The position numbers were made by a program, and so were the translations under genes. From Anaerolineales bacterium UBA877 (GTDB taxonomy: Bacteria; Chloroflexota; Anaerolineae; Anaerolineales; Villigracilaceae), in the NCBI GenBank assembly GCA_002294405.1, contig DBFP01000041.1, positions 1,029 to 42,111 of the forward strand: a DNA stretch of 41,083 nt, given 5' to 3'. Numbering within the stretch: position 1 is the stretch's first letter; each line of letters opens with the position of its first letter. Positions 7,876 through 15,543 of the stretch are shown in pieces. The notes beneath the pieces were generated by a model. It ran no database searches. It was not told where the DNA came from and saw nothing but the letters and a program-made list of their open reading frames with translations.

Positions 7876-9068
7876 GTAAAAAGGCCATCATGCAGCAACC
7901 CGACGCAACCAAAGAACCAGTTCACAAATTCGAAAGATTCCACTGGACACAACGTGTAGAACATGCCGTCCTGCTGACCTCTTTTTCCCTGCTGGGAATC
8001 ACGGGCTTACCCCAGAAATTTTCAACCAGCGGATGGGCGCAAGGCTTGATCGGTTTCTTTGGCGGAATTGAGACCACGCGTTTGATCCATCATGTATGCG
8101 CCGTGGTTATGATAATCCTTGGGATCTATCACATTCTGGACATTGGTTACAAGATTTTTGTCCGTCGAACGCGATTGAGTATGCTCCCGGGCATCCAGGA
8201 TGTGAAAGACGCTTTCCAGGCATTTCTATACAACCTGGGGCTTGGCAAAAAACGCCCCCAGATGGGACGCTATACCTTTGAAGAAAAGGCGGAATATTGG
8301 GCGTTGATCTGGGGAACAGCGATCATGGCTGTAACCGGTTTCATAATGTGGAATCCAATCATCACTGCCAGGTTCCTGCCGGGTGAAATCATCCCGGCAT
8401 CCAAGGCGGCGCACGGCGGAGAGGCCCTGCTGGCGGTCATGGCGATTGTCGTCTGGCATATGTACGGCGTTCATTTGAAGCGGTTCAACAAGGCCATGTT
8501 CACCGGGAAACAGACTGAAACCGAGATGCTCCATGAGCATCCGCTCGAATTGGCCGATATCAAGGCGGGGATTGCTGAACGACCGGTGGACCCAAAAACC
8601 CTGCGCAAGCGTCAGGCGGTTTATTTCCCCGTTGCGGGGGTGTTGGCGGTTGCCATGCTCTTCGGCACTTACGGCTTTATCAGCGGAGAAAAGACCTCCA
8701 TCACCACGGTTCTGCCGATTTCCAACCCGGTAACCGTATATGTGCCACAAACACCCACACCGATCCCAACGGTGAGCGTCCCGGTGGTACCTTCCGGCAC
8801 GCTGTCCTGGGATGCCAACATCGGAATCATTTTCCAAGCCAAATGCGCCCTGTGCCATAATGCCTCCCTGCCCACAAAGGGATTGTCATTTGCCACATAT
8901 GTCGAAACCATGCTTGGTGCGAGCGATGGTCCGGTAATCCGACCCGGCGATGCTGCCAACAGCAAACTTGTGATACTGCAATCCGCCGGCGGTCATCCCG
9001 GACAATTAAGCCCGGATGAATTGACCGCGGTAAAAAATTGGATCAACGCTGGCGCACTTGAGAAATAG
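7872..9068 (+). CDS. Cytochrome b561-type membrane protein with C-terminal c-heme domain
   Basis: 398 residues. The first 205 form a four-helix diheme cytochrome b like formate dehydrogenase gamma/hydrogenase cytochrome b, with candidate heme histidines in FHWTQRVEH, RLIHHVC..., GIYHILD and VVWHMYGVHLKRF. A fifth helix (about 252-271) is followed by a Pro/Thr linker (about 290-308) and an 85-residue domain with one CALCH site (Cys325). That domain, with 'IFQAKC..CH...GL...Y...........PVI.PGD...SKL', resembles the planctomycete-type cytochrome c domain and recurs at the ends of two later proteins. The likely job is electron exchange between menaquinone and the nonaheme partner. The c-heme tail on this family is unusual. 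Confidence 0.88.
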   Translation: MSKKAIMQQPDATKEPVHKFERFHWTQRVEHAVLLTSFSLLGITGLPQKFSTSGWAQGLIGFFGGIETTRLIHHVCAVVMIILGIYHILDIGYKIFVRRTRLSMLPGIQDVKDAFQAFLYNLGLGKKRPQMGRYTFEEKAEYWALIWGTAIMAVTGFIMWNPIITARFLPGEIIPASKAAHGGEALLAVMAIVVWHMYGVHLKRFNKAMFTGKQTETEMLHEHPLELADIKAGIAERPVDPKTLRKRQAVYFPVAGVLAVAMLFGTYGFISGEKTSITTVLPISNPVTVYVPQTPTPIPTVSVPVVPSGTLSWDANIGIIFQAKCALCHNASLPTKGLSFATYVETMLGASDGPVIRPGDAANSKLVILQSAGGHPGQLSPDELTAVKNWINAGALEK

Positions 9069-9087
9069 GTAAATAACATGTAAAATG

Positions 9088-9127
9088 AAAAGGTCTGGTA
9101 ATATATATATTACCCAGACCTTTTGTT
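9088..9127 (+). terminator. Long hairpin with T-rich tail inside the cytochrome operon
   Basis: AAAAGGTCT (9088-9096) pairs with AGACCTTTT (9116-9124) across a perfect 18-base palindrome, GGTAATATATATATTACC (9097-9114), with one bulged C at 9115. TTTTGTTTTG follows. It could end transcription after the b561 gene, cause partial read-through, or act as a processing or stability hairpin. No promoter is evident before 9146. Confidence 0.6.
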
Positions 9128-9145
9128 TTGTCCGTGGAGGAGTTA

Positions 9146-10843
9146 ATGAAAAGATTTTTTACCTGGTTGAAACATTTCTTTTTCCCACCTGCCAATGCCC
9201 CGCTTTCAATCCGGATTCTTCCTTACGCCATCCTGGGGATCCTGACCATCGGAGTTCTTGTTGGAGGGGCATACGGCTGGCAGTACACAAACTCTCCCTC
9301 CTTCTGCGGTACCACCTGCCATACCATGCCCCCCGAATACGCTGCTTACCAGGTTTCACCACATGCCCAGATCGCCTGCGTGGAATGCCACATCGGGAGG
9401 GAATTCATTGGCAACCAGATATTCCGTAAGGCTGGCGACATCAGGCATCTTATTGCCACCACATTCCATACATATGAATATCCCATCATGGCCACCAGCA
9501 TGCGCCCGGCACGCGAAACTTGTGAAACGTGTCACTCGCCTCAGAAATTTTCGGATGACAGCCTGCGCCTGATCTCCCATTTCACCCCCGATAAAATAAA
9601 TACCCCGTACAGCATAACCCTGGTTCTTAAAACCGGGGGAGGCACCAAACGCGCCGGCCTGGGGCGCGGCATCCACTGGCACATTGAGAACAAAGTCTAT
9701 TACTATGCCACGGATGCAAATGAACAGACCATCCCGTTCGTCCGGGTTGTCAATGACGATGGCAGCGTGACCGAATATACAGATGTATCGTCCAATTTCG
9801 ACCCCGCTAGCATAGATCCCAGCAAGCTGCATGAAATGGACTGCATCACCTGCCATAACCGCATCACCCATCGGACTTATACCCCGGAGGAATCCGTGGA
9901 CACATCCCTCGGTCTCGGTAAAATTTCCAACCGCATTCCCGAGATTCGACTTAAAGGCGTGGAAGTTCTGCGGGGATCTTACGCCACCCAAAGCGACGCA
10001 CTCGCCGGGATCGCCGCGCTTGTAGATTATTACAAAACCAATTATCCAGATTTTTACAACGCTAACCAGGAAATGGTCCGATCGGCGGTTACTGATTTGC
10101 AAACGATTTTCAAAAATTCAGTCTTCATCGATCAAAAAGTGAGCTGGGATACACACCCGAATAATATTGGTCACATTAACAGCCCGGGTTGTTTCCGCTG
10201 TCACGATGGGAAACACCTGGATACCCAACAGCAAGCCATCCGGTTGGAATGCAACCTTTGCCACTCCATTCCTGTTGAAACCAGCGCCCAAGACCTGACC
10301 AGCAGGATTGAGATTAATCGAGGTCCAGAACCCAATTTGCATTTAAACCCCAATTGGATCAGCCTGCATCACAGCGCATATGATGCTACCTGTTCCAACT
10401 GCCATACCACCGGGGACCCGGGTGGGACTTCCAATACATCCTTTTGTTCCAATAGCGCCTGTCATGGGACGATCTTTACCTATGCCGGTTTCGATGCTCC
10501 TGCGCTGCGCGCCATTCTCGAGAAGCAACTCCCCATACCTACGCCTCCAGCAGTTACGCCCGTACCCGTAAGTGGTACACCGACTTTCGTCGATAATATT
10601 GCACCGATTTTTGCAGCCCGCTGCACTATGTGTCACAGCGGTTCCGGTGCCCTGGCGGGACTCGATCTTTCCACATATAGTGGGATAATGAAAGGCAGCC
10701 AAAATGGTGCGGTGATCGTACCGGGTGATTCAGCCGGAAGTAAATTGATCCAGGTGCAAAGTGGAAAACACTTTGCCAACTTGAGCGGACCGGAACTGGA
10801 AATGGTCAAACAGTGGATCGATGCCAATGCACCAGAAAAATAA
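9146..10843 (+). CDS. NapC/NirT-like multiheme cytochrome c with extra heme domains
   Basis: 565 residues from the ATG at 9146, preceded by GGAGGAG; the in-frame TTG at 9128 lies before that site. A single helix (23-45) is followed by a NapC/NrfH-like start, SFCGTTCHTMPPEY, then CVECH. Heme sites begin at Cys54 (CX3CH), 78, 126, 233, 349, 369, 416, 434 (CX4CH, CSNSACH) and 493: nine in all, seven canonical. A Pro/Thr linker (about 463-480) leads to the same c-heme tail as the b561 protein. NapC relatives carry electrons from quinol to periplasmic reductases. The central 135-345 stretch has long heme-poor parts I do not recognise. It follows a hairpin and precedes the Rieske gene by 34 bases. 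Confidence 0.87.
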   Translation: MKRFFTWLKHFFFPPANAPLSIRILPYAILGILTIGVLVGGAYGWQYTNSPSFCGTTCHTMPPEYAAYQVSPHAQIACVECHIGREFIGNQIFRKAGDIRHLIATTFHTYEYPIMATSMRPARETCETCHSPQKFSDDSLRLISHFTPDKINTPYSITLVLKTGGGTKRAGLGRGIHWHIENKVYYYATDANEQTIPFVRVVNDDGSVTEYTDVSSNFDPASIDPSKLHEMDCITCHNRITHRTYTPEESVDTSLGLGKISNRIPEIRLKGVEVLRGSYATQSDALAGIAALVDYYKTNYPDFYNANQEMVRSAVTDLQTIFKNSVFIDQKVSWDTHPNNIGHINSPGCFRCHDGKHLDTQQQAIRLECNLCHSIPVETSAQDLTSRIEINRGPEPNLHLNPNWISLHHSAYDATCSNCHTTGDPGGTSNTSFCSNSACHGTIFTYAGFDAPALRAILEKQLPIPTPPAVTPVPVSGTPTFVDNIAPIFAARCTMCHSGSGALAGLDLSTYSGIMKGSQNGAVIVPGDSAGSKLIQVQSGKHFANLSGPELEMVKQWIDANAPEK

Positions 10844-10877
10844 ACCCGAGGCGGAATCCCCCATAGGAGAATAATCC

Positions 10878-11363
10878 ATGGAAAATGATGAAAAGAAAGA
10901 AATATCGCGGCGCGATTTTATGAAAATCGCCATAGGCGCAGTTGGAGGATTGATCGGCCTGGGATACGGGATCCCGGCAATCGCCTACGTGATAACTCCC
11001 GCCACGGCGAAAACCCAGGCCCAGCAATGGATCCAGCTGGGGGCTGTATCCAAAATCGAACTGGGAACACCGACATTATTCAAGGTTAACGTTAAACGTC
11101 AAACCGGCTGGATAGTTAACCAGGAAGAACTCTCCATTTATGTGATCACCGAAGACGGACGTGAATTTGTCGCCCTGTCAAACGTGTGCACCCACCTTGG
11201 ATGCCGAATTCGCTGGGTGGCGGACCAAAATAAATATTTCTGCCCATGCCATAATGGCGTTTTTGACAAGCAGGGTAATGTAGTCTCTGGTCCTCCGCCT
11301 CGACCGCTTGACAGGTACCAAACCAAGGTTGAGAACGATCAATTGTTCATCCTGGGAGGTTGA
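10878..11363 (+). CDS. Rieske iron-sulfur protein of a bc-type complex
   Basis: 161 residues, the usual size. The N-terminus has the twin-arginine motif SRRDFMK followed by a hydrophobic anchor (about 16-40). Cluster ligands are Cys104 and His106 in CTHLGC and Cys122 and His125 in CPCH. Cys109 and Cys124 form the expected disulfide. The protein accepts the first electron from quinol and passes it to a c-type heme. The ATG has AGGAG eight bases upstream. The gene runs directly into cytochrome b and subunit IV, so these three form the core of a quinol:cytochrome c oxidoreductase. Confidence 0.96.
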   Translation: MENDEKKEISRRDFMKIAIGAVGGLIGLGYGIPAIAYVITPATAKTQAQQWIQLGAVSKIELGTPTLFKVNVKRQTGWIVNQEELSIYVITEDGREFVALSNVCTHLGCRIRWVADQNKYFCPCHNGVFDKQGNVVSGPPPRPLDRYQTKVENDQLFILGG

Positions 11364-11365
11364 TC

Positions 11366-12034
11366 ATGCTGGCAAAATTTGGCAATTGGTTGGAAGAACG
11401 TGTCGGTTGGAAACCTGTATGGGAAACCATTTTCCTGCGAAAAGTTCCAAGGGTAAATTGGTTCTATACCCTCGGGAGCGCAACCCTGTTTGTCGCAGTT
11501 AACCAGGCGGTTACCGGAATCCTCCTGACGTTGTATTATGTTCCCACCCCTGATCATGCTTATGACAGCGTTCAATATATAACCACCCAGGTTGCCGGCG
11601 GCTGGCTCATTCGCGGCCTGCACCATTGGGGGGCGAGCGTCATGGTGGTGCTGGTAGTTTTACACATGCTCAGAGTAATCATATATGGGGCGTACAAATA
11701 CCCACGCGAAGTCACCTGGATGACCGGTGTCGTGCTTCTGCTGGTGGTAATAGGTTTTGGATTTACCGGGTATCTCCTGCCGTGGGATCAGAAGTCTTAT
11801 TGGGCTACCACCGTGGGCACACGCATTGCTGGAGTGGCACCGTTTATCGGGAATTGGATCTTACGGGTGATGCGCGGTGGTGACGATCTTTCTGCGGTGA
11901 CCCTGGCCCGCTTTTTTGGTGCCCATGTATGGGTGTTGCCGGTCACCCTTTTACTCCTCATCGGAACCCATCTCTTCCTGGTGATCCGGAATGGGATCAG
12001 TGAGATTCCCAAGCGTGAGGGAGGCAAGCAATGA
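11366..12034 (+). CDS. Cytochrome b, b6-type, of the Rieske/cytochrome b complex
   Basis: 222 residues with four helices. The ATG at 11366 sits five bases after GGGAGGT and two bases after the Rieske stop. Heme ligands are His86/His100 and His187/His202; the 14- and 15-residue steps match b6-type rather than mitochondrial-type cytochrome b, and the split from subunit IV agrees. VQYI, GWLIR and TGYLLPWDQ are family signatures. Position 35, the cysteine that binds the extra heme ci in b6f and in related Firmicutes complexes, is Thr here (WFYTLGS), so only the two b hemes are expected. The stop overlaps the next start as ATGA. Confidence 0.95.
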   Translation: MLAKFGNWLEERVGWKPVWETIFLRKVPRVNWFYTLGSATLFVAVNQAVTGILLTLYYVPTPDHAYDSVQYITTQVAGGWLIRGLHHWGASVMVVLVVLHMLRVIIYGAYKYPREVTWMTGVVLLLVVIGFGFTGYLLPWDQKSYWATTVGTRIAGVAPFIGNWILRVMRGGDDLSAVTLARFFGAHVWVLPVTLLLLIGTHLFLVIRNGISEIPKREGGKQ

Positions 12035-14133
12035 ACGAACAGGAGAAAAAGGAATCCCTGGAGAAATACCAGGAAGCCAAGAAAAAAGGCGTTCCCTTTT
12101 TTCCAGACATCATATTTTCCGATGCGCTGGTCTCCTTCGGCATTTTTCTATTGTTGATCGCGCTGGCCTATTTCTTTGGCGCCCCCCTTGAGGCGCGCGC
12201 CAACCCAGCCGATACCACTTATACCCCCCGCCCTGAATGGTATTTCCTGTTCCTGTTCCAGCTTCTAAAATACTTTCCCGGAAAGCTTGAAGTGGTGGGT
12301 GTAATCGTCATTCCAACCCTTGCGATCCTGACCCTTTTCCTGCTGCCCTTCCTGGACCGAGGCGCGCGCCGTCACTTTCTTAACCGACCAATCGTAACCG
12401 GGGTGACCCTTATTGCGGCAGCCGGAATCCTGTTCCTGACCGTGCAAGCAGCCCGGGAAAGCCCTGCGCCCACAGGGATCTCCTCGGGTGACCAAACTGC
12501 GGCATTGTACGCGGCAAATTGTGCTCCCTGTCACGGCGCGTCCATTATTGTCCCGCCGGGAACCAACCTGCATGATGTGATCGCCCAGGGAAAACATGAA
12601 GGGATGCCTGCATGGGGCGCAGATCTTTCGACGGATCAAATTGACGCCCTGGTGGGGTTCATCTTGTCTCCCGGTGGGAGTGCACTGTTTACCCAAAACT
12701 GCGGAAGCTGCCATGAAGCCACGGAATTGGTCGCCCTAAACCCGCTGGAACTTAAAAAAGCGTTGGACGAGGGCACAGCTTATGCGCCTCACAGTAAAGT
12801 GAAGATCCCAGACTGGACTTCCGTAATGACCACCGAGGAACGGTCCCGGCTGCTTAATTTCCTGGTGGCACCGGATGGGGCAAGGTTATTTGCAACCAAC
12901 TGTTCCTCCTGCCACGGCCAATCGGTAGCCTTCACGGGTTCTGAAAGTGAGCTGCATACATTGATCAGCCAGGGAGGGCTTCACCTGGAGATGCCGCCAT
13001 GGAAAGAAAAGCTCACCTCCGAACAGATCGATGCCCTGGCACGCTTCGCGGTAGACCCGGCAGGGAACACATCGACCAAGGCATTGTTCGACCAGACCTG
13101 CTCCTCCTGTCACGGCAGCCGCATCCCCGTGGAGACAAATGTTGACCAGGCGCGTCAAGCCATCTCAACAGGTGGGGCGCACAAAACCATGCCCATTTGG
13201 GGCCAGATCCTGACCGCTGAACAACTGGATGCCTTGGTCAAATATACCCTGCAGGCAGCCCAGGGAACATCCCTGACCACCGGACGCGACTTGTTCGTCC
13301 AGAATTGCGCAGCATGCCACGGAGAATTCGGGGAAGGCGGACCCAACCCGGCCCTGCCCAGCTTTATCATTCCACCGATCAGCTCCTCGGAATTCCTGAA
13401 AACACGGGACGATACCACGCTGACCGCGATCATTACCCAGGGACAGCCAAATTTTGGCATGTCACCATTTGGATCCGCATTTGGAGGCCCCCTGGAAAAT
13501 GATGCCATTGATGCCATCGTAGCCTACATGCGGTCCTGGGAAGCCAACCCCCCGGTTGAGGCACCTCCAACGGTACCCACACCCACTCCCGGCGCCCCGG
13601 CTCTCAGCGGGACGGAGATCTACTCCCAGTTATGCTCGCAATGTCATGGGCTGTCAGGTGAAGGTGGAAGCGGTCCAGCCTTGAACAGCGAAGCATTTAA
13701 GCAGGGAAGGACCGATCAGGAAATCTTCGATACCATTAACCTGGGAAAAGCATCCACACCCATGATCGCCTGGGGAAAATTCCTTTCCGTGGATCAAATC
13801 AACCAACTGGTTCAATACCTGCGCGGGTTAAGCAGCAAACCCGCCAGCGGGACCCCTTCATTCGTCACGGATGTACTGCCGATCTTCCAGGCAAAATGCA
13901 GCGTGTGTCATGGAACGCTGGGAGGCTGGACAGCTTCCGATTATTCCAGCGTTATGACCAGCGGTGCGCACGCACCTGTGATCAAGGCGGGAGACGCGGA
14001 CAACAGCCTGCTGGTCCAAAAGCTCTTGGGAACCCAAAAGGTGGGTTCCTTGATGCCGCCTACGGGGAAATTGTTAGACGCGGAGGTACAACTCATCATC
14101 AACTGGATCAAGGCTGGGGCACCGAATAACTAA
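12031..14133 (+). CDS. Subunit IV of the b6-type complex fused to seven cytochrome c domains
   Basis: 700 residues. The first 140 are a three-helix subunit IV with the Qo-site motif PEWYF (68-72). Seven c-heme sites follow at Cys164, 224, 291, 357, 426, 535 and 623. Domains 1-4 are compact repeats of about 65 residues with the pattern '..NC..CHG...MP.W...L...Q.DAL'. Domains 5-6 look like class I cytochrome c with G.GG..P.L and GMSPF or PMIAW ligand loops. Domain 7 is the planctomycete-type tail shared with the b561- and NapC-like proteins. In repeat 2 the expected axial Met is Ile259 (KIPDW). Subunit IV fusions with one or two c-hemes are known in Gram-positive and related bacteria; seven is exceptional. 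The protein likely replaces separate cytochromes as acceptor for the Rieske protein. Confidence 0.93.
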   Translation: MNEQEKKESLEKYQEAKKKGVPFFPDIIFSDALVSFGIFLLLIALAYFFGAPLEARANPADTTYTPRPEWYFLFLFQLLKYFPGKLEVVGVIVIPTLAILTLFLLPFLDRGARRHFLNRPIVTGVTLIAAAGILFLTVQAARESPAPTGISSGDQTAALYAANCAPCHGASIIVPPGTNLHDVIAQGKHEGMPAWGADLSTDQIDALVGFILSPGGSALFTQNCGSCHEATELVALNPLELKKALDEGTAYAPHSKVKIPDWTSVMTTEERSRLLNFLVAPDGARLFATNCSSCHGQSVAFTGSESELHTLISQGGLHLEMPPWKEKLTSEQIDALARFAVDPAGNTSTKALFDQTCSSCHGSRIPVETNVDQARQAISTGGAHKTMPIWGQILTAEQLDALVKYTLQAAQGTSLTTGRDLFVQNCAACHGEFGEGGPNPALPSFIIPPISSSEFLKTRDDTTLTAIITQGQPNFGMSPFGSAFGGPLENDAIDAIVAYMRSWEANPPVEAPPTVPTPTPGAPALSGTEIYSQLCSQCHGLSGEGGSGPALNSEAFKQGRTDQEIFDTINLGKASTPMIAWGKFLSVDQINQLVQYLRGLSSKPASGTPSFVTDVLPIFQAKCSVCHGTLGGWTASDYSSVMTSGAHAPVIKAGDADNSLLVQKLLGTQKVGSLMPPTGKLLDAEVQLIINWIKAGAPNN

Positions 14134-14156
14134 TAATGGGAAAATGAATGTTACTG

Positions 14157-14182
14157 CAGCCGCCTGAGGGCGGCTGTTTTTT
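14157..14182 (+). terminator. Rho-independent terminator of the cytochrome operon
   Basis: The stem CAGCCGCC (14157-14164) / GGCGGCTG (14169-14176) closes a TGAG loop and is followed by six Ts. It starts 24 bases after the subunit IV fusion stop. Confidence 0.92.
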
Positions 14183-14193
14183 ATACGTGCCCA

Positions 14194-14217
14194 TAATAGT
14201 GACAATTGTCACTATTA
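14194..14217. promoter_or_regulatory. Perfect 24-bp palindrome with CRP/FNR-like core
   Basis: The centre reads AGTGACAATTGTCACT, with A/T arms completing 24 symmetric bases. GTGA-N6-TCAC is the CRP/FNR family layout and shares GTGAC-N4-GTCAC with 6383-6396. The centre is about 65 bp upstream of the predicted transcription start and 41 bp from the centre of the TTGGG box. Confidence 0.65.
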
Positions 14218-14237
14218 CATTATGACATTTATGGTGC

Positions 14238-14255
14238 TTGGGGTTATCAGCCCAA
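14238..14255. promoter_or_regulatory. TTGGG-N8-CCCAA inverted repeat (operator candidate 3)
   Basis: TTGGGGTTATCAGCCCAA matches the box at 6435-6452 at 16 of 18 positions. It occupies the -35/-10 spacer of the hexaheme gene promoter. Confidence 0.65.
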
Positions 14256-14256
14256 T

Positions 14257-14264
14257 GGTATAAT
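14257..14264 (+). promoter_or_regulatory. Promoter of the hexaheme lipoprotein gene, near-extended -10
   Basis: A consensus TATAAT lies at 14259-14264, preceded by TGG. No good -35 is present because the TTGGG box takes that place, which suggests regulation by a bound protein. Start of transcription is expected near 14271, giving a leader of about 120 bases. Confidence 0.6.
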
Positions 14265-14279
14265 CTTAATGTTGTACTC

Positions 14280-14312
14280 ATATTGTGTTGATTGTGTTAA
14301 ATAACACAATAT
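14280..14312. promoter_or_regulatory. Overlapping inverted repeats in the hexaheme gene leader
   Basis: ATTGTGTTA (14291-14299) and TAACACAAT (14302-14310) form a 20-base near-palindrome. ATATTGTGTT (14280-14289) can pair with the same right arm, AACACAATAT (14303-14312). This could be an operator with alternative half sites or a switching hairpin in the RNA. Confidence 0.4.
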
Positions 14313-14390
14313 CGTAGGAGGTGCTCACACCCATAATCCAATTATGTGTTTTTTTTCAGTAAAACAAATTCATATAAGGAGAATGTAGAA

Positions 14391-15446
14391 ATGTCGATCA
14401 AAAAATTACTGTTAGTTGTTGCTGTTCTTTTGGCTGCGGCTTTCGTGCTGGCAGCCTGTGCCGGTCCTGCCGGCCCCGCTGGCCCTGCGGGTCCGAAAGG
14501 TGACACCGGTGCTGCGGGTCCCGCTGGCGCTGCTGGAACAATTCCAGCTGCTGCTGACTTAACCTGCACCCAGTGCCATAATGACACCACCCTCCTCGAT
14601 GGCAAGTTCTTTGCCTGGGAAGGTTCCCGCCATGGAACTGCTGGCGTAGTATGGGAAGAGGAAGCGGGCGTCCAGGCGTGTGACGGCTGCCACGAAGGCT
14701 CCTCATTCATTCAACGAATTGCTGCCGGGCAGGATTTCGCAGCCTACGGTTCAGCCAAGGATGTCGTCCTCCCGGATGCCACCCCGCAGACCTGCCGTAC
14801 CTGCCACGTGATCCACACCACCTATACTAAGGATGACTTCGCTCTGCGGACCCTCGCACCTGTAGCGATGGTAGTCAGCGGCCAGACCTTCGATAAGGGT
14901 ATGGGAAACTTGTGCGTCAACTGCCACCAGGCTCGACGCTATATGGCCAACTTCCCCAACAAGGACGCAGCTGGTAATGTCGTTGCGGGAGAATACAAGG
15001 CTACCGTGCGCTTTAACCCGCACTTAAGCAACCAGTCCGACTTTATGCTTGGTGTTGGCGGTGGCGGCACCGTGACCGGATCTCCGAGCGCCCACTACAC
15101 CATGACCACGGATGCATGCGTCACCTGCCATCTTGGGCCGACCAACAATCATACCTTTGATGCGACTGTGTCTGCCTGCGTAGCCTGCCATGCAGATGCC
15201 ACCAACACCGATATTAATGGCGCAGTGACCAAAATCCAGGCGAAGTACGATGAACTCAAGGCTGGATTAACCAAGGCTGGTTTGCTGGATGCAACTGGCG
15301 CAGCAGTACCCGGAGTTTATGCCGAGGCCAAGGCCTTCCCGCTGTGGGTCTACGGCTACATAACAGAGGACGGCAGCATGGGCGTGCACAATCCAAAGTA
15401 CGCCAATGACCTGCTCGACGCTGCCATCACCGGATTACCCAAGTAA
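14391..15446 (+). CDS. Hexaheme cytochrome c lipoprotein with collagen-like segment
   Basis: 351 residues from the ATG at 14391 (AAGGAG eight bases upstream; a longer in-frame start has none). A signal peptide ends in the lipobox LAAC (Cys23). Gly-X-Y triplets follow (G25-G49, GPAGPAGPAGPKGDTG and on). The body has six CXXCH sites at Cys59, 97, 135, 175, 243 and 263, and the end contains GVHNPKY. The last 80 residues have no heme site. The lipid anchor and collagen-like stalk would hold the heme domain away from the membrane surface. It has its own regulated promoter and is flanked by terminators, so it is a single-gene unit. Function inferred as a surface electron carrier; a reductase role is not excluded. 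Confidence 0.9.
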   Translation: MSIKKLLLVVAVLLAAAFVLAACAGPAGPAGPAGPKGDTGAAGPAGAAGTIPAAADLTCTQCHNDTTLLDGKFFAWEGSRHGTAGVVWEEEAGVQACDGCHEGSSFIQRIAAGQDFAAYGSAKDVVLPDATPQTCRTCHVIHTTYTKDDFALRTLAPVAMVVSGQTFDKGMGNLCVNCHQARRYMANFPNKDAAGNVVAGEYKATVRFNPHLSNQSDFMLGVGGGGTVTGSPSAHYTMTTDACVTCHLGPTNNHTFDATVSACVACHADATNTDINGAVTKIQAKYDELKAGLTKAGLLDATGAAVPGVYAEAKAFPLWVYGYITEDGSMGVHNPKYANDLLDAAITGLPK

Positions 15447-15475
15447 TTAGACGGTTAGCAGATCTATTAAAATTG

Positions 15476-15514
15476 CATGGCCCATCCTCTTGAGGATGGG
15501 CCATGTTCTTTTAT
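15476..15514 (+). terminator. Rho-independent terminator after the hexaheme gene
   Basis: A perfect 14-base stem (15476-15489 with 15492-15505; core GGCCCATCCTC/GAGGATGGGCC) has a TT loop and is followed by TTCTTTTA. Confidence 0.9.
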
Positions 15515-15543
15515 TTAGGATCAAATTGTTGTGAGATACCGAA

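Noticed and set aside
9356..10102. Long open frame on the minus strand (248 codons)
   Set aside because: It lies wholly inside the NapC-like multiheme gene on the other strand, has no ribosome site and no recognisable protein features.
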